In this document: positions 50,740 through 58,998 of the stretch, piece after piece
Layout of the letters: each line of letters opens with the position of its first letter
How positions within the stretch are numbered: position 1 is the first letter of the stretch
NCBI GenBank assembly: GCA_002296525.1
Contig: DBIA01000027.1
Location: 130,744 to 194,743, forward strand
Reading direction: 5' to 3'
DNA length: 64,000 nt
DNA from: Candidatus Neomicrothrix sp. UBA814
Lineage (GTDB): Bacteria > Actinomycetota > Acidimicrobiia > Acidimicrobiales > Poriferisodalaceae
Notes under the pieces: generated by a model
The model's input: the letters and a program-made list of their open reading frames with translations, nothing else
The model's database searches: none
Told to the model about the DNA's origin: nothing
Position numbers and translations under genes: made by a program

Positions 50740-51834
50740 GTGTCTTTACGTTATGAACTACTTGCAGCGGACAAGGAAGCTCGCAGAGGGCGAATTCACA
50801 CCCCTCGTGGGTCAATCAACACTCCTGTGTTCATGCCAGTTGGAACGCGCGGAGCAGTAATTCATCTGGACCAACGAGACTACGAACAGCTCGAAATTGA
50901 AGTCGTTCTGGGCAACACATACCACCTCATGTTGCGACCGGGTGCCGAAGTCATTGAGGGTTTAGGAGGGTTGCACTCCTTTGTGTCGTGGGAGGGTCAC
51001 ATGCTGACCGACTCTGGTGGTTTTCAGGTCATGTCACTCAATGACAACGTTAAGATCGACGACGATGGAGTTACCTTCACCTCGATTTATGACGGTTCGA
51101 AGAAACGATTCACACCGGAAGATGCGGTAGTTACTCAGGAGCAGCTCGGCGCTGATATTCAGATGGCGCTCGACGTGTGCCCCCCGCTGCCTTCACCACA
51201 AAAGACGATCGTCGAAGCGATGAACCGAACCCATGACTGGGCGGCCAGAGCTAAATCCGTGCACTCCAAAGCGGACCAGGCTTTGTTCGGCATCGTGCAA
51301 GGTGGTATCGACCCAGTTCTACGAACACAGAGCGCGAAGCACTTAAGTGCTCTCGATTTCGCTGGGTACGGGATTGGTGGATTGTCTGTTGGGGAAAGCC
51401 GCCAAGAAATGATGCCCGCACTAAGAGCAGCCATTTCTGAACTGCCGGAAGATCGTCCCCGATACTTGATGGGCGTCGGCGACCCAGCCCGAATTGTCGA
51501 CGCGATCGGCATAGGCGTTGATATGTTCGACTGCGTTTTGCCTACGAGACTCGCTCGACACGGAACTGTGCTCACTAGCACCGGGAAGTTAAATCTTCGC
51601 AACGCGAAACACGCCACCAACGACGAGCCTCTCGATCCAGGTAACCCGATGTCGAATAGCTTTAGTCGTGCCTATTTGCGTCACCTTATGCAGGTGAAAG
51701 AGCCAACCGCTGCGCGTATCGCGACCTTACATAATTTGTGGTTCCTAATTGATCTCGTGAAGAAAGCAAGGCAGGCGATCGAAGAAGGAAATTACGAAGC
51801 GTTTCGCTCTGAAACGCTTGAAACTTGGAGTTAA
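50740..51834 (+). CDS. tgt: tRNA-guanine transglycosylase lacking the zinc-binding cysteines
   Basis: A 364-residue queuine/preQ1 tRNA-ribosyltransferase. It exchanges guanine 34 for preQ1 in GUN tRNAs. The catalytic residues are kept: D91 in LTDSGGFQVMS, D264 in VDMFDCVLPTR (nucleophile) and GIGGLSVGES. But the zinc site is lost: where family members carry CxCxxC, this protein has GNPMSNS (301-307), two residues shorter and without cysteine. H331, the likely fourth ligand, remains. The rest of the C-terminal domain is intact. It follows queA and starts with GTG. Confidence 0.94.
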   Translation: MSLRYELLAADKEARRGRIHTPRGSINTPVFMPVGTRGAVIHLDQRDYEQLEIEVVLGNTYHLMLRPGAEVIEGLGGLHSFVSWEGHMLTDSGGFQVMSLNDNVKIDDDGVTFTSIYDGSKKRFTPEDAVVTQEQLGADIQMALDVCPPLPSPQKTIVEAMNRTHDWAARAKSVHSKADQALFGIVQGGIDPVLRTQSAKHLSALDFAGYGIGGLSVGESRQEMMPALRAAISELPEDRPRYLMGVGDPARIVDAIGIGVDMFDCVLPTRLARHGTVLTSTGKLNLRNAKHATNDEPLDPGNPMSNSFSRAYLRHLMQVKEPTAARIATLHNLWFLIDLVKKARQAIEEGNYEAFRSETLETWS

Positions 51835-51872
51835 TCGCGCGCGGTTCTTTCGCCCTAAGTGGCAAAGAGTCA

Positions 51873-51900
51873 TGGACACAGCGGATGTGCGCAGTACGCT
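51873..51900 (+). promoter_or_regulatory. Promoter of yajC-secDF
   Basis: -35-like TGGACA (51873-51878) and -10 TACGCT (51895-51900) with a 16-bp spacer, in the 108-bp gap after tgt. The predicted leader of roughly 36 nt contains a GGGAG ribosome site (51929-51933). Confidence 0.45.
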
Positions 51901-51942
51901 GACATGCCGTTCTTCTAATTATTGACCTGGGAGTCGTTCACT

Positions 51943-52239
51943 ATGGCGCTACTACTGCCAATCATTGTCTTTGTTGGGATGTACTTCCTGATCCTTCGCC
52001 CACAGCAAAAGAGAATGAAAGAACGTGAAGCTTTGGTCCGCGCCGCAGGGGTTGGTGATGAAGTGGCCACTGTCGGCGGCGTGATTGGCGTCATAGTTGC
52101 CGAAGAAGAGGGCGAGATTGTTTCATTAGAGGTAGACAACGACGTTGAATTACGCGTTCAACGGCGATCTATCGGCGAAATCATCTCCAAAGCTGGCGAC
52201 GCTGACGATGATTCTGATGACGCCAGCGACGAAGAATAA
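51943..52239 (+). CDS. yajC: Preprotein translocase subunit YajC
   Basis: A 98-residue single-span membrane protein: hydrophobic helix LLLPIIVFVGMYFLILRP (about 3-20), then PQQKRMKEREALVRAAGVGDEVATVGGVIGVI, the family signature. The acidic tail (DADDDSDDASDEE) is typical of actinobacterial YajC. It is an accessory to SecDF in protein export. The ATG at 51943 follows a GGGAG site by 9 bases. The in-frame TTG at 51922 is rejected. Confidence 0.92.
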   Translation: MALLLPIIVFVGMYFLILRPQQKRMKEREALVRAAGVGDEVATVGGVIGVIVAEEEGEIVSLEVDNDVELRVQRRSIGEIISKAGDADDDSDDASDEE

Positions 52240-52271
52240 ACCTCAACCCTGAATTTCCTTGGATCAAAGCC

Positions 52272-53714
52272 GTGCGTCGTTCCCACATTCTCTCGTTACT
52301 TCTGGTCATAGTCTTTGCAGGGGTCTCCTTCATTGGGGTGCTGTCAGCGGGGTGGAAACCAGTCCTCGGGGTTCAACTCCAGGGAGGCGTTGAGGTCGTT
52401 CTGCGACCAGCAGATGAGGTAACCGATGAACAATTTGAACGCGCCATTGAGATTATTCGGAATCGAGTAGATGCAATAGGCGTAGCGGAACCCGATATCA
52501 CCCGCCAAGGAAACCAAGTTGTTATTCAACTGCCAGGTGTCAAGGACAAACAACGGGCCGTGGACCTCATAGGCCAAACTGCGGAACTGACCTTTCGGCC
52601 AGTTCAAAGCATCTTCGATTCCCAAGATCCGAATCAGCTCTTAGCGGTCCAACAATTTCTAGAGGAACCCGCAGACGGCGGTGATTCAGGTGGCACTGCT
52701 GAAACGCAGGAACCAAACGAATCTGAGCCGCCACCTTCTCTCAACGAAATCTTGACGCCACCTGAACAAGACGAGGCGTCATCTCGAGTCGTTCTTCTGG
52801 GTTCCGAAGGCCGAACCGGATTTATTCTGGCGCCAGCTGCGCTCACTGGGGAAGCGATCGAGGAAGCGGCGGCTACCTTCCAAGGGCAATGGATTGTGAA
52901 CGTTTCATTCAATGACGAAGGCGCAATCGCTTTTGATCAAATGGCCGTAGCGAACTACGAACGACAAGTTGCGATTGTCTTAGACGGGGTAGTTGAGTCG
53001 GCCCCGACGATTAACGCGACGGAGTTCAACGGGCAGGCGGTCATCTCAGGTTCGTTCGATGAGCAAGAAGCAAAAGATCTCGCATTGGTGCTTCGATTCG
53101 GTGCTCTTCCGGTCGAGTTCGAACGTGATGACGTGCGAACAGTGTCGGCAACACTAGGCGAAGGAACGTTGCGCGCCGGTGTGGTTGCAGGTCTGGTGGG
53201 CTTAGCGCTGGTCGGACTTTACATGTTGTTGTACTACCGCTTATTGGGGCTAGTTGCTGTGTCCAGTCTTGCGATTAGCGGAGCAACCCTATGGTCGATT
53301 ATTGCCTGGCTCGGTGAAAGTCAAGGCCTAGCGCTGACTCTTGCAGGAGCCACGGGCATCATCGTTTCTATTGGCGTTCAAGTTGACTCCAACATCGTCT
53401 ACTACGAGAGAATTAAAGAGGAAGTCCGCCGAGGCCGCGCTGTGAGGTCTGCAGCAGACGGAAGCTTTAGAGCGGCGTTCTCTACCATTATCTGGGCAGA
53501 CCTAGCCTCGCTTATTGGTGCGGGCGTTCTATACCAGCTGACCAGCGGAACAGTTAGAGGATTCGCTTTATACCTCGGTATCACAACTCTTATCGATATA
53601 GCTGTTTCATTCTTCTTCATGCGCCCACTAGTGATCCTGGTAGCTCGACGTCTAGTGAACGAGCGCCCCAGCCGACTTGGTATCAGCGAGACTAAAGAGG
53701 TGGTAGGAACATGA
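52272..53714 (+). CDS. secD: Protein translocase subunit SecD
   Basis: A 480-residue SecD: an N-terminal helix (8-28), a large periplasmic region starting with LGVQLQGGVEVVLRP, an acidic Pro-rich insert (about 135-175, EEPADGG to TPPEQDEASS) and a C-terminal five-helix block with VSIGVQVDSNIVYYERIKEEVRRG (about 360-383). It uses the proton gradient to finish preprotein translocation. GTG start; its end overlaps secF as ATGA. Confidence 0.95.
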   Translation: MRRSHILSLLLVIVFAGVSFIGVLSAGWKPVLGVQLQGGVEVVLRPADEVTDEQFERAIEIIRNRVDAIGVAEPDITRQGNQVVIQLPGVKDKQRAVDLIGQTAELTFRPVQSIFDSQDPNQLLAVQQFLEEPADGGDSGGTAETQEPNESEPPPSLNEILTPPEQDEASSRVVLLGSEGRTGFILAPAALTGEAIEEAAATFQGQWIVNVSFNDEGAIAFDQMAVANYERQVAIVLDGVVESAPTINATEFNGQAVISGSFDEQEAKDLALVLRFGALPVEFERDDVRTVSATLGEGTLRAGVVAGLVGLALVGLYMLLYYRLLGLVAVSSLAISGATLWSIIAWLGESQGLALTLAGATGIIVSIGVQVDSNIVYYERIKEEVRRGRAVRSAADGSFRAAFSTIIWADLASLIGAGVLYQLTSGTVRGFALYLGITTLIDIAVSFFFMRPLVILVARRLVNERPSRLGISETKEVVGT

Positions 53715-54766
53715 GCTTCTCAATCAGGCGCATGTATCGGGGCGACACGTCGTGGGACTTCCTGCAGGTTTCGAGGCGAGTTCTCATCTGCTCTGCAGTA
53801 GCTGTGATTATTTGCGTAGCAGCTCTTTTTGTGCGCGGTCTAAATCTCGGTATTGAATTTGAGGGTGGTGGTGTTTGGGAATCACCTGCATCTGAGGCCG
53901 TAACGACTGACACGATTGACGATGCAATGTCTGATGTCGGGATGGATGACGCTCGAATACAACGAATCACGGGAGGCGATGACATTTTCCGCGTCCGCGG
54001 TGAATTGCCCTCCGGTGCGACTGCAGAATCAGTCGGATCAGTGTTAGCAGAAGCAGCCCAAGTCGATCCGGAATCAGTGAGTGCGCGAACAGTGAGCCCT
54101 TCCTTCGGAGATCAGGTCGCCGGTAAAGCGCAGCGCGCCCTCATAGTGTTTTTTATTCTGATAGCGCTGTACCTCACGCTCCGCTTCGAATGGAAGATGG
54201 CTCTTGGCGCGCTGCTGGCTGTCGCTCATGACATAGCGCTTACGGTCGGAATATACGCGCTCTTTCAGTTTGAGATCAGCCCGGCAACAGTCGTCGCCTT
54301 CTTGACAATCATGGGCTATTCCCTTTACGACACCATTGTCGTTTTCGACCGCGTGAAAGACAACGAGCGATCACTTTCGCTCAAAGCGCGGATGACGTAT
54401 TCCGACCTTGCCAACGTTTCGCTGAACCAAGTCATCATGCGATCTATCAACACAACTATCACCTCGGTATTACCGGTCCTATCGCTACTAGTGGTCGGTT
54501 CGCTGTTCATGGGCGCAACCAGCCTTCAAGAATTTGCTATAGCGCTGCTCATCGGGTTAATCGTCGGTTCCTACAGTTCTCTATTCGTAGCGATGCCAAC
54601 GGTCGCCAAACTTAAGCAAAGAGAACCCCACTGGGCTGATCAGGATCGAAACGCAGAAGTTCTAAGCGCATCAAATTCCATTGAGAGCGCGGCAGTGACA
54701 CTTGCCGCAGAGCGTTATGACAGAAGCTCTCCACCGAGACCCCGTAAGAAAGGCCGGAAACGCTAG
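53711..54766 (+). CDS. secF: Protein translocase subunit SecF
   Basis: A 351-residue SecF: first helix (about 20-42), periplasmic segment with GLNLGIEFEGGGVWES, then five helices including MGYSLYDTIVVFDRVKDNE (about 205-223), the conserved SecF signature. A basic C-terminal tail (PPRPRKKGRKR) closes the protein. It pairs with SecD. ATG overlaps the secD stop (ATGA). Followed by apt, the usual actinobacterial order. Confidence 0.95.
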   Translation: MSFSIRRMYRGDTSWDFLQVSRRVLICSAVAVIICVAALFVRGLNLGIEFEGGGVWESPASEAVTTDTIDDAMSDVGMDDARIQRITGGDDIFRVRGELPSGATAESVGSVLAEAAQVDPESVSARTVSPSFGDQVAGKAQRALIVFFILIALYLTLRFEWKMALGALLAVAHDIALTVGIYALFQFEISPATVVAFLTIMGYSLYDTIVVFDRVKDNERSLSLKARMTYSDLANVSLNQVIMRSINTTITSVLPVLSLLVVGSLFMGATSLQEFAIALLIGLIVGSYSSLFVAMPTVAKLKQREPHWADQDRNAEVLSASNSIESAAVTLAAERYDRSSPPRPRKKGRKR

Positions 54767-54787
54767 GCGAAAGAGCACACTGTTGAG

Positions 54788-55321
54788 ATGAGGAACCAGT
54801 ATGACGCTGAATCGCTGCAGGAACTCATCGCTGACTTCCCGGACTTTCCTAAACCCGGCATCGTTTTTCGTGACGTATCACCGCTACTAAACGACCCCCG
54901 TGCCCTCACGGCAGCGGCCGAGCTAATGGCAGAACCTTTCCGCGACATGGAGGTGACCCACGTCGCCGGCATCGAATCGCGAGGTTTTATCTTCGGCCCC
55001 CTAATAGCTGAACGACTGAATGCTGGGCTCTGTCTCATAAGAAAGCCGGGAAAACTGCCGGGTGAAACCTACGCGGAGAGCTACGGCCTGGAGTATGGAG
55101 ATGACTGTCTCGAGATTCAATCGAAAGCTCTTACCCGAGGAGACCTGGTGCTCATAGTTGATGACGTCCTCGCAACCGGTGGAACACTTTCGGCTGCGGA
55201 GCAGCTCATAGATAAAACGGGAGCCAGCGTTATCGCAGCAGCAGTGTTAATCGAAATAGATTTTCTTCGCGGTCGCCAACAACTAGGTGTACGTGACGTA
55301 GCAGCCGTGATTCACTATTAA
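54788..55321 (+). CDS. apt: Adenine phosphoribosyltransferase
   Basis: A 177-residue purine salvage enzyme making AMP from adenine and PRPP. The PRPP motif is LIVDDVLATGGT (122-133), the adenine-binding FPKPGI block is at about 19-25, and FRDVSPLL and GIESRGFIFG are conserved. Length is normal. It is located between secF and the (p)ppGpp enzyme, as is common in this phylum. Confidence 0.95.
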   Translation: MRNQYDAESLQELIADFPDFPKPGIVFRDVSPLLNDPRALTAAAELMAEPFRDMEVTHVAGIESRGFIFGPLIAERLNAGLCLIRKPGKLPGETYAESYGLEYGDDCLEIQSKALTRGDLVLIVDDVLATGGTLSAAEQLIDKTGASVIAAAVLIEIDFLRGRQQLGVRDVAAVIHY

Positions 55322-55354
55322 GTAGATGAAGCGCTACCCCCACCTGACGATCTA

Positions 55355-57580
55355 ATGGCCACTGTCACCAGAGTGCTGCCATGGCGGCGTGCGGTCGCGC
55401 CTGTACACACGGAAATTCAGGGCGTCGTGGATCGCTACAAAGCTCGATGGCCAAAGAGTTCCGCCGATCTGCTCGTGCGCGCCTATGAAATGGCCGATGA
55501 AGCGCATCAAGGGCAACGCAGAAAATCTGGTGAACCGTACATACTCCACCCAGTAGCAGTCGCATCAGTCGTAGCGGAAATGGGGCTAGACGATGTATCG
55601 ATAGCTGCTGCACTGTTACACGACGCCGTAGAGGATACGGGTATCGAACTGATCGAAATCGGAAGTGAATTTGGGTCTGACGTAGCCGCACTGGTCGACG
55701 GAGTAACCAAACTTGACCGAGTTCGATTCGCAACTAAACAAGCCCAACAAGCAGCGACACTGCGAAAGATGCTTGTTGCCATGGCACAAGACCTGCGAGT
55801 CCTACTAATCAAGCTCGCAGATCGACTCCACAACATGCGAACTCTTGGCGCCCTACAACCCACAAAACAAGAACAAATCGCGCGTGAAACTCTCGATGTG
55901 TACGCGCCACTAGCTCACCGCCTAGGGATGCAAGAGGTGCGAAACGAACTTGAAGACTTAGCGTTTGCTGCGCTTTACCCGAAGCGATACGCAGAGATCG
56001 ACCGCCTGCTTGCCGAACGAACTCCGGCACAAGATGCTTACGTAGAAGGTGTTTCGCAGACCATAAGTGAACGGCTATCGAAAGTATCCGTTCAAGCACA
56101 CGTGACAGGGAGAACAAAACATCACTGGGCCGTGTACGAAAAAATGGTGGTGAAAGGGAGATCGTTTGACGAGATCTTCGATCTGGTGGGTATCAGGGTC
56201 GTGGTTTCCACGATCCGAGATGCCTACGGAGCGCTGGGCTCGATTCATAGCACCTGGAAGCCAGTTGCTGGAAGATTCAAAGACTACATCGCAATGCCGA
56301 AGTTCAATCTGTATCAATCTCTCCACACCACAGTGATAGGCCCCGAGGGTATGAGCCTTGAAGTGCAAATCCGAACTGAGGACATGCATCAACGAGCGGA
56401 ACATGGTGTCGCAGCTCATTGGCGTTACAAGGACCCTTCCGAAGGTTCGGGTGCTGATATGCCCTGGCTTAACTCCATCGTTGACTGGCAGGCAGAAACA
56501 GATGACCCAGAAGAGTTCATGCGCACCCTCGCCGTTGATTTAGACCAAGACGAGGTCTACGTCTTCACGCCCACAGGTGATGTAGTAACTCTTGCTACCC
56601 AAGCAACACCCATAGATTTTGCATACGCCATTCACACCGACATTGGAGATTCGACCATTGGAGCCAAAATCGACGGGAGGCTTGTGCCATTAGACCGTCA
56701 ACTCCAATCCGGTGACACTGTCGAGATTTTTACCTCGAAGGTCGACGGCGCTGGCCCATCTCGAGACTGGCTCGAAATAGCCACAACTCCCAAGGCGAAA
56801 AACGGCATAAAACAATGGTTCGCCAAGTCGGACCGCGAAGAGCTAACTGAAATAGGCCGAGAGCAAATCACAGAAGCCATGCGGCAGGAAGGTTTGCGGG
56901 CGCAGCTACTTATCGAGAGTGATGAACTGCTTCGTGTGGCTGAACAATTCAATCGCAGTGACTTAGCGGTTCTATATGAAGCTGTTGGTAAAGGTGACCT
57001 GCAGGCATCTTCAATCGCGAAGCGGCTAGTGGCGAACCTCAGAGGAGAAGAAAGCAGTCAGAGGCTGCCAGCGAAACCGGCGCAGCACCGAGGTTCTCGA
57101 CGACGCCGAACCAGCGGCGTACATGTAGAAGGATTCGAAGACTCACTCGTCAGACTCGCCGGTTGCTGCAACCCAGTTCCCGGGGACGAAATTCTCGGCT
57201 TTGTGACGAAGGGTCGCGGCATCTCGATACATCGACACGATTGCTCAAATGCTTTTGAACTTGTCGGGTACTCCGGAGCGCGACAAATCGAAGTTGATTG
57301 GGACGCGGCCTTTAACGGCCAGTTCCGCACAAGCGTTGAGATAAGGGCCCTTGACCGAGACCGACTGCTCGCTGACGTCGTATCGGTTATCTCTGATCAT
57401 CACCTCAGCATTTCCAGCGCTCACACCTTTACCGGGGATGATCAAGTTTCGGTCCTGCAGTTCGATATAGAGGTGGGCGATCCCACCCTTCTGGAACAGC
57501 TACTTGGAGCCCTACGAGAAATAGATGCCGTGTTTGACGCACACCGAATAATGCCAAACAGCGTGCGTCCCCCTTCTTGA
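55355..57580 (+). CDS. rel: Bifunctional (p)ppGpp synthetase/hydrolase
   Basis: A 741-residue RelA/SpoT homologue. The hydrolase HD site is intact (H89, D90, E93, D94 in LLHDAVEDT). The synthetase domain (about 235-355) has YEKMVVKGRSFDEIFDLVGIR and the RFKD motif in VAGRFKDYIA, which goes with bifunctional enzymes. A TGS domain (about 398-460), a conserved-Cys region (LAGCCNPVPGDE, about 604-615) and a C-terminal ACT domain follow. It makes and degrades the stringent alarmone. The start at 55355 lies 33 bp after apt with no clear Shine-Dalgarno. Confidence 0.95.
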   Translation: MATVTRVLPWRRAVAPVHTEIQGVVDRYKARWPKSSADLLVRAYEMADEAHQGQRRKSGEPYILHPVAVASVVAEMGLDDVSIAAALLHDAVEDTGIELIEIGSEFGSDVAALVDGVTKLDRVRFATKQAQQAATLRKMLVAMAQDLRVLLIKLADRLHNMRTLGALQPTKQEQIARETLDVYAPLAHRLGMQEVRNELEDLAFAALYPKRYAEIDRLLAERTPAQDAYVEGVSQTISERLSKVSVQAHVTGRTKHHWAVYEKMVVKGRSFDEIFDLVGIRVVVSTIRDAYGALGSIHSTWKPVAGRFKDYIAMPKFNLYQSLHTTVIGPEGMSLEVQIRTEDMHQRAEHGVAAHWRYKDPSEGSGADMPWLNSIVDWQAETDDPEEFMRTLAVDLDQDEVYVFTPTGDVVTLATQATPIDFAYAIHTDIGDSTIGAKIDGRLVPLDRQLQSGDTVEIFTSKVDGAGPSRDWLEIATTPKAKNGIKQWFAKSDREELTEIGREQITEAMRQEGLRAQLLIESDELLRVAEQFNRSDLAVLYEAVGKGDLQASSIAKRLVANLRGEESSQRLPAKPAQHRGSRRRRTSGVHVEGFEDSLVRLAGCCNPVPGDEILGFVTKGRGISIHRHDCSNAFELVGYSGARQIEVDWDAAFNGQFRTSVEIRALDRDRLLADVVSVISDHHLSISSAHTFTGDDQVSVLQFDIEVGDPTLLEQLLGALREIDAVFDAHRIMPNSVRPPS

Positions 57581-57682
57581 ATGTGAGTTCAAGTAGATCG
57601 ATAAGTATCAGGGACTTTCTCTCGTAACCATCTACGATGGTAGGTCCACCGGGCAGCTATTTCTCACACCCGGGATGCGCCC

Positions 57683-57687
57683 GAGGA
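57683..57687 (+). promoter_or_regulatory. Ribosome binding site deciding the hisS start
   Basis: GAGGA five bases before the ATG at 57693. It favours this start over ATGs at 57675 and 57687. A TACGAT at 57633-57638, inside a 6-bp dyad (57630-57644), may be the -10. Confidence 0.5.
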
Positions 57688-57692
57688 TGAAC

Positions 57693-58970
57693 ATGTCAAA
57701 GAAGGCAAATACCTTCCAAACCCCAATCGGAACACGTGACCTTCTTCCTGGCGAGTCGGCCCGATGGGAGGCAGTCGTTGAGGTTTTTGGCTCCGTGGCC
57801 TCGCGATCGGGATTCGCTCTAGTTGACACCCCATTGTTTGAAGACATCGGAGTCTTTTCCAGAATCGGTGAAGGCACTGATGTGGTCGGGAAAGAAATGT
57901 ATGAGTTCCACGACCGAAGCGACAGGCACATGGCCCTGCGTCCAGAAGGAACTGCTGCTATATGCCGGTCCTTTGTTCAACATCGTCCGCCAGTGCCCTG
58001 GAAGGTTTATTACAGAGGTCCCTACTTTCGGTATGAAGCACCTCAGGCTGGGCGGTTTCGGCAATTCCACCAATTCGGAATTGAAAGTATTGGTTCAGAT
58101 GACCCGGATATTGATGTAGAAGTCATTGCTTTAGGGTGGAACGTTTTACGAAGTGTGGGTCTCAAAGAAGTAACCCTGCTTCTGAACTCGATGGGTAACG
58201 CGAACACTCGAAAGCAGTACCAGCAGTCGCTGCGTGATTTCCTAGAAGAACATACGCTCGACTTAGATGAAGAAGACAGAAGCAAAGTTCAATCCCATCC
58301 GTTGCGAGTACTGGACTCGAAGCGGTCAGCAACGCAGCGGGTCACCGCCGAAGCACCTCCGATTGAAGAATTTTTAGACGGAGACGCCAAAGCACATTTT
58401 GGACGAGTTCAAGAAGGACTCAACGCGTTGAACATTCCGTTCACGATCGAACCCAAACTGGTTCGAGGGTTGGATTATTACACCCATACCACCTTCGAGT
58501 TTCAAAGCCAGGCGTTAGAGAGTGCTCAAAACACAGTTTGTGGAGGTGGCCGCTACAACGGGTTAATCGAAGAACTCGGTGGACCCGCCACCCCAGGAAT
58601 TGGGTTCGGCATGGGTATCGAACGACTACTGCTGGCCTGCGACGCCGAAGAATCCTTCCCGAACCCGGCACCAAAAACTCAAGTGTGGGTTATAGATGTC
58701 ACAGATGGTTCGTCTGCGCGAGACCTAACTCAGTTGTTGCGAACCAACGGTATATTTGCAGACAGGTCCTTCGATGGTCGTTCGATGCGAAGTCAGATAC
58801 GTAGCGCTGATCGATCGGGAGCCCAAATAGCTCTGATTATTGGCGAACAGGAAGTAGAAGAAGCAACAATTTCGATACGAATGTTGCGTGACAGAGCAAC
58901 TGAGCAGATAGTTGTTCAGCGAGAGGACGTTGTCAGTCAAGTTCGACAGCTACTCGGGCTGGAATCTTGA
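57693..58970 (+). CDS. hisS: Histidyl-tRNA synthetase
   Basis: A 425-residue class II synthetase. Conserved blocks are TPIGTRDLLPGESARW (motif 1 region), ALRPEGTAAICRS (motif 2 area), YRGPYFRYEAPQAGRFRQFHQFG, LVRGLDYYTHTTFEF and GGGRYNGLIEELGG, then GIGFGMGIERLLLA (motif 3) and a C-terminal anticodon-binding domain (about 325-425). It charges tRNA-His. No T-box element is seen in the 112-bp gap upstream. Confidence 0.96.
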   Translation: MSKKANTFQTPIGTRDLLPGESARWEAVVEVFGSVASRSGFALVDTPLFEDIGVFSRIGEGTDVVGKEMYEFHDRSDRHMALRPEGTAAICRSFVQHRPPVPWKVYYRGPYFRYEAPQAGRFRQFHQFGIESIGSDDPDIDVEVIALGWNVLRSVGLKEVTLLLNSMGNANTRKQYQQSLRDFLEEHTLDLDEEDRSKVQSHPLRVLDSKRSATQRVTAEAPPIEEFLDGDAKAHFGRVQEGLNALNIPFTIEPKLVRGLDYYTHTTFEFQSQALESAQNTVCGGGRYNGLIEELGGPATPGIGFGMGIERLLLACDAEESFPNPAPKTQVWVIDVTDGSSARDLTQLLRTNGIFADRSFDGRSMRSQIRSADRSGAQIALIIGEQEVEEATISIRMLRDRATEQIVVQREDVVSQVRQLLGLES

Positions 58971-58998
58971 GTACGCTGCACGGCCCTGGAGATAGGCG

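Noticed and set aside
57581..57692. T-box riboswitch before hisS
   Set aside because: The gap is only 112 bp and shows no specifier or antiterminator sequence. The short dyads near 57576-57593 and 57630-57644 are too small.
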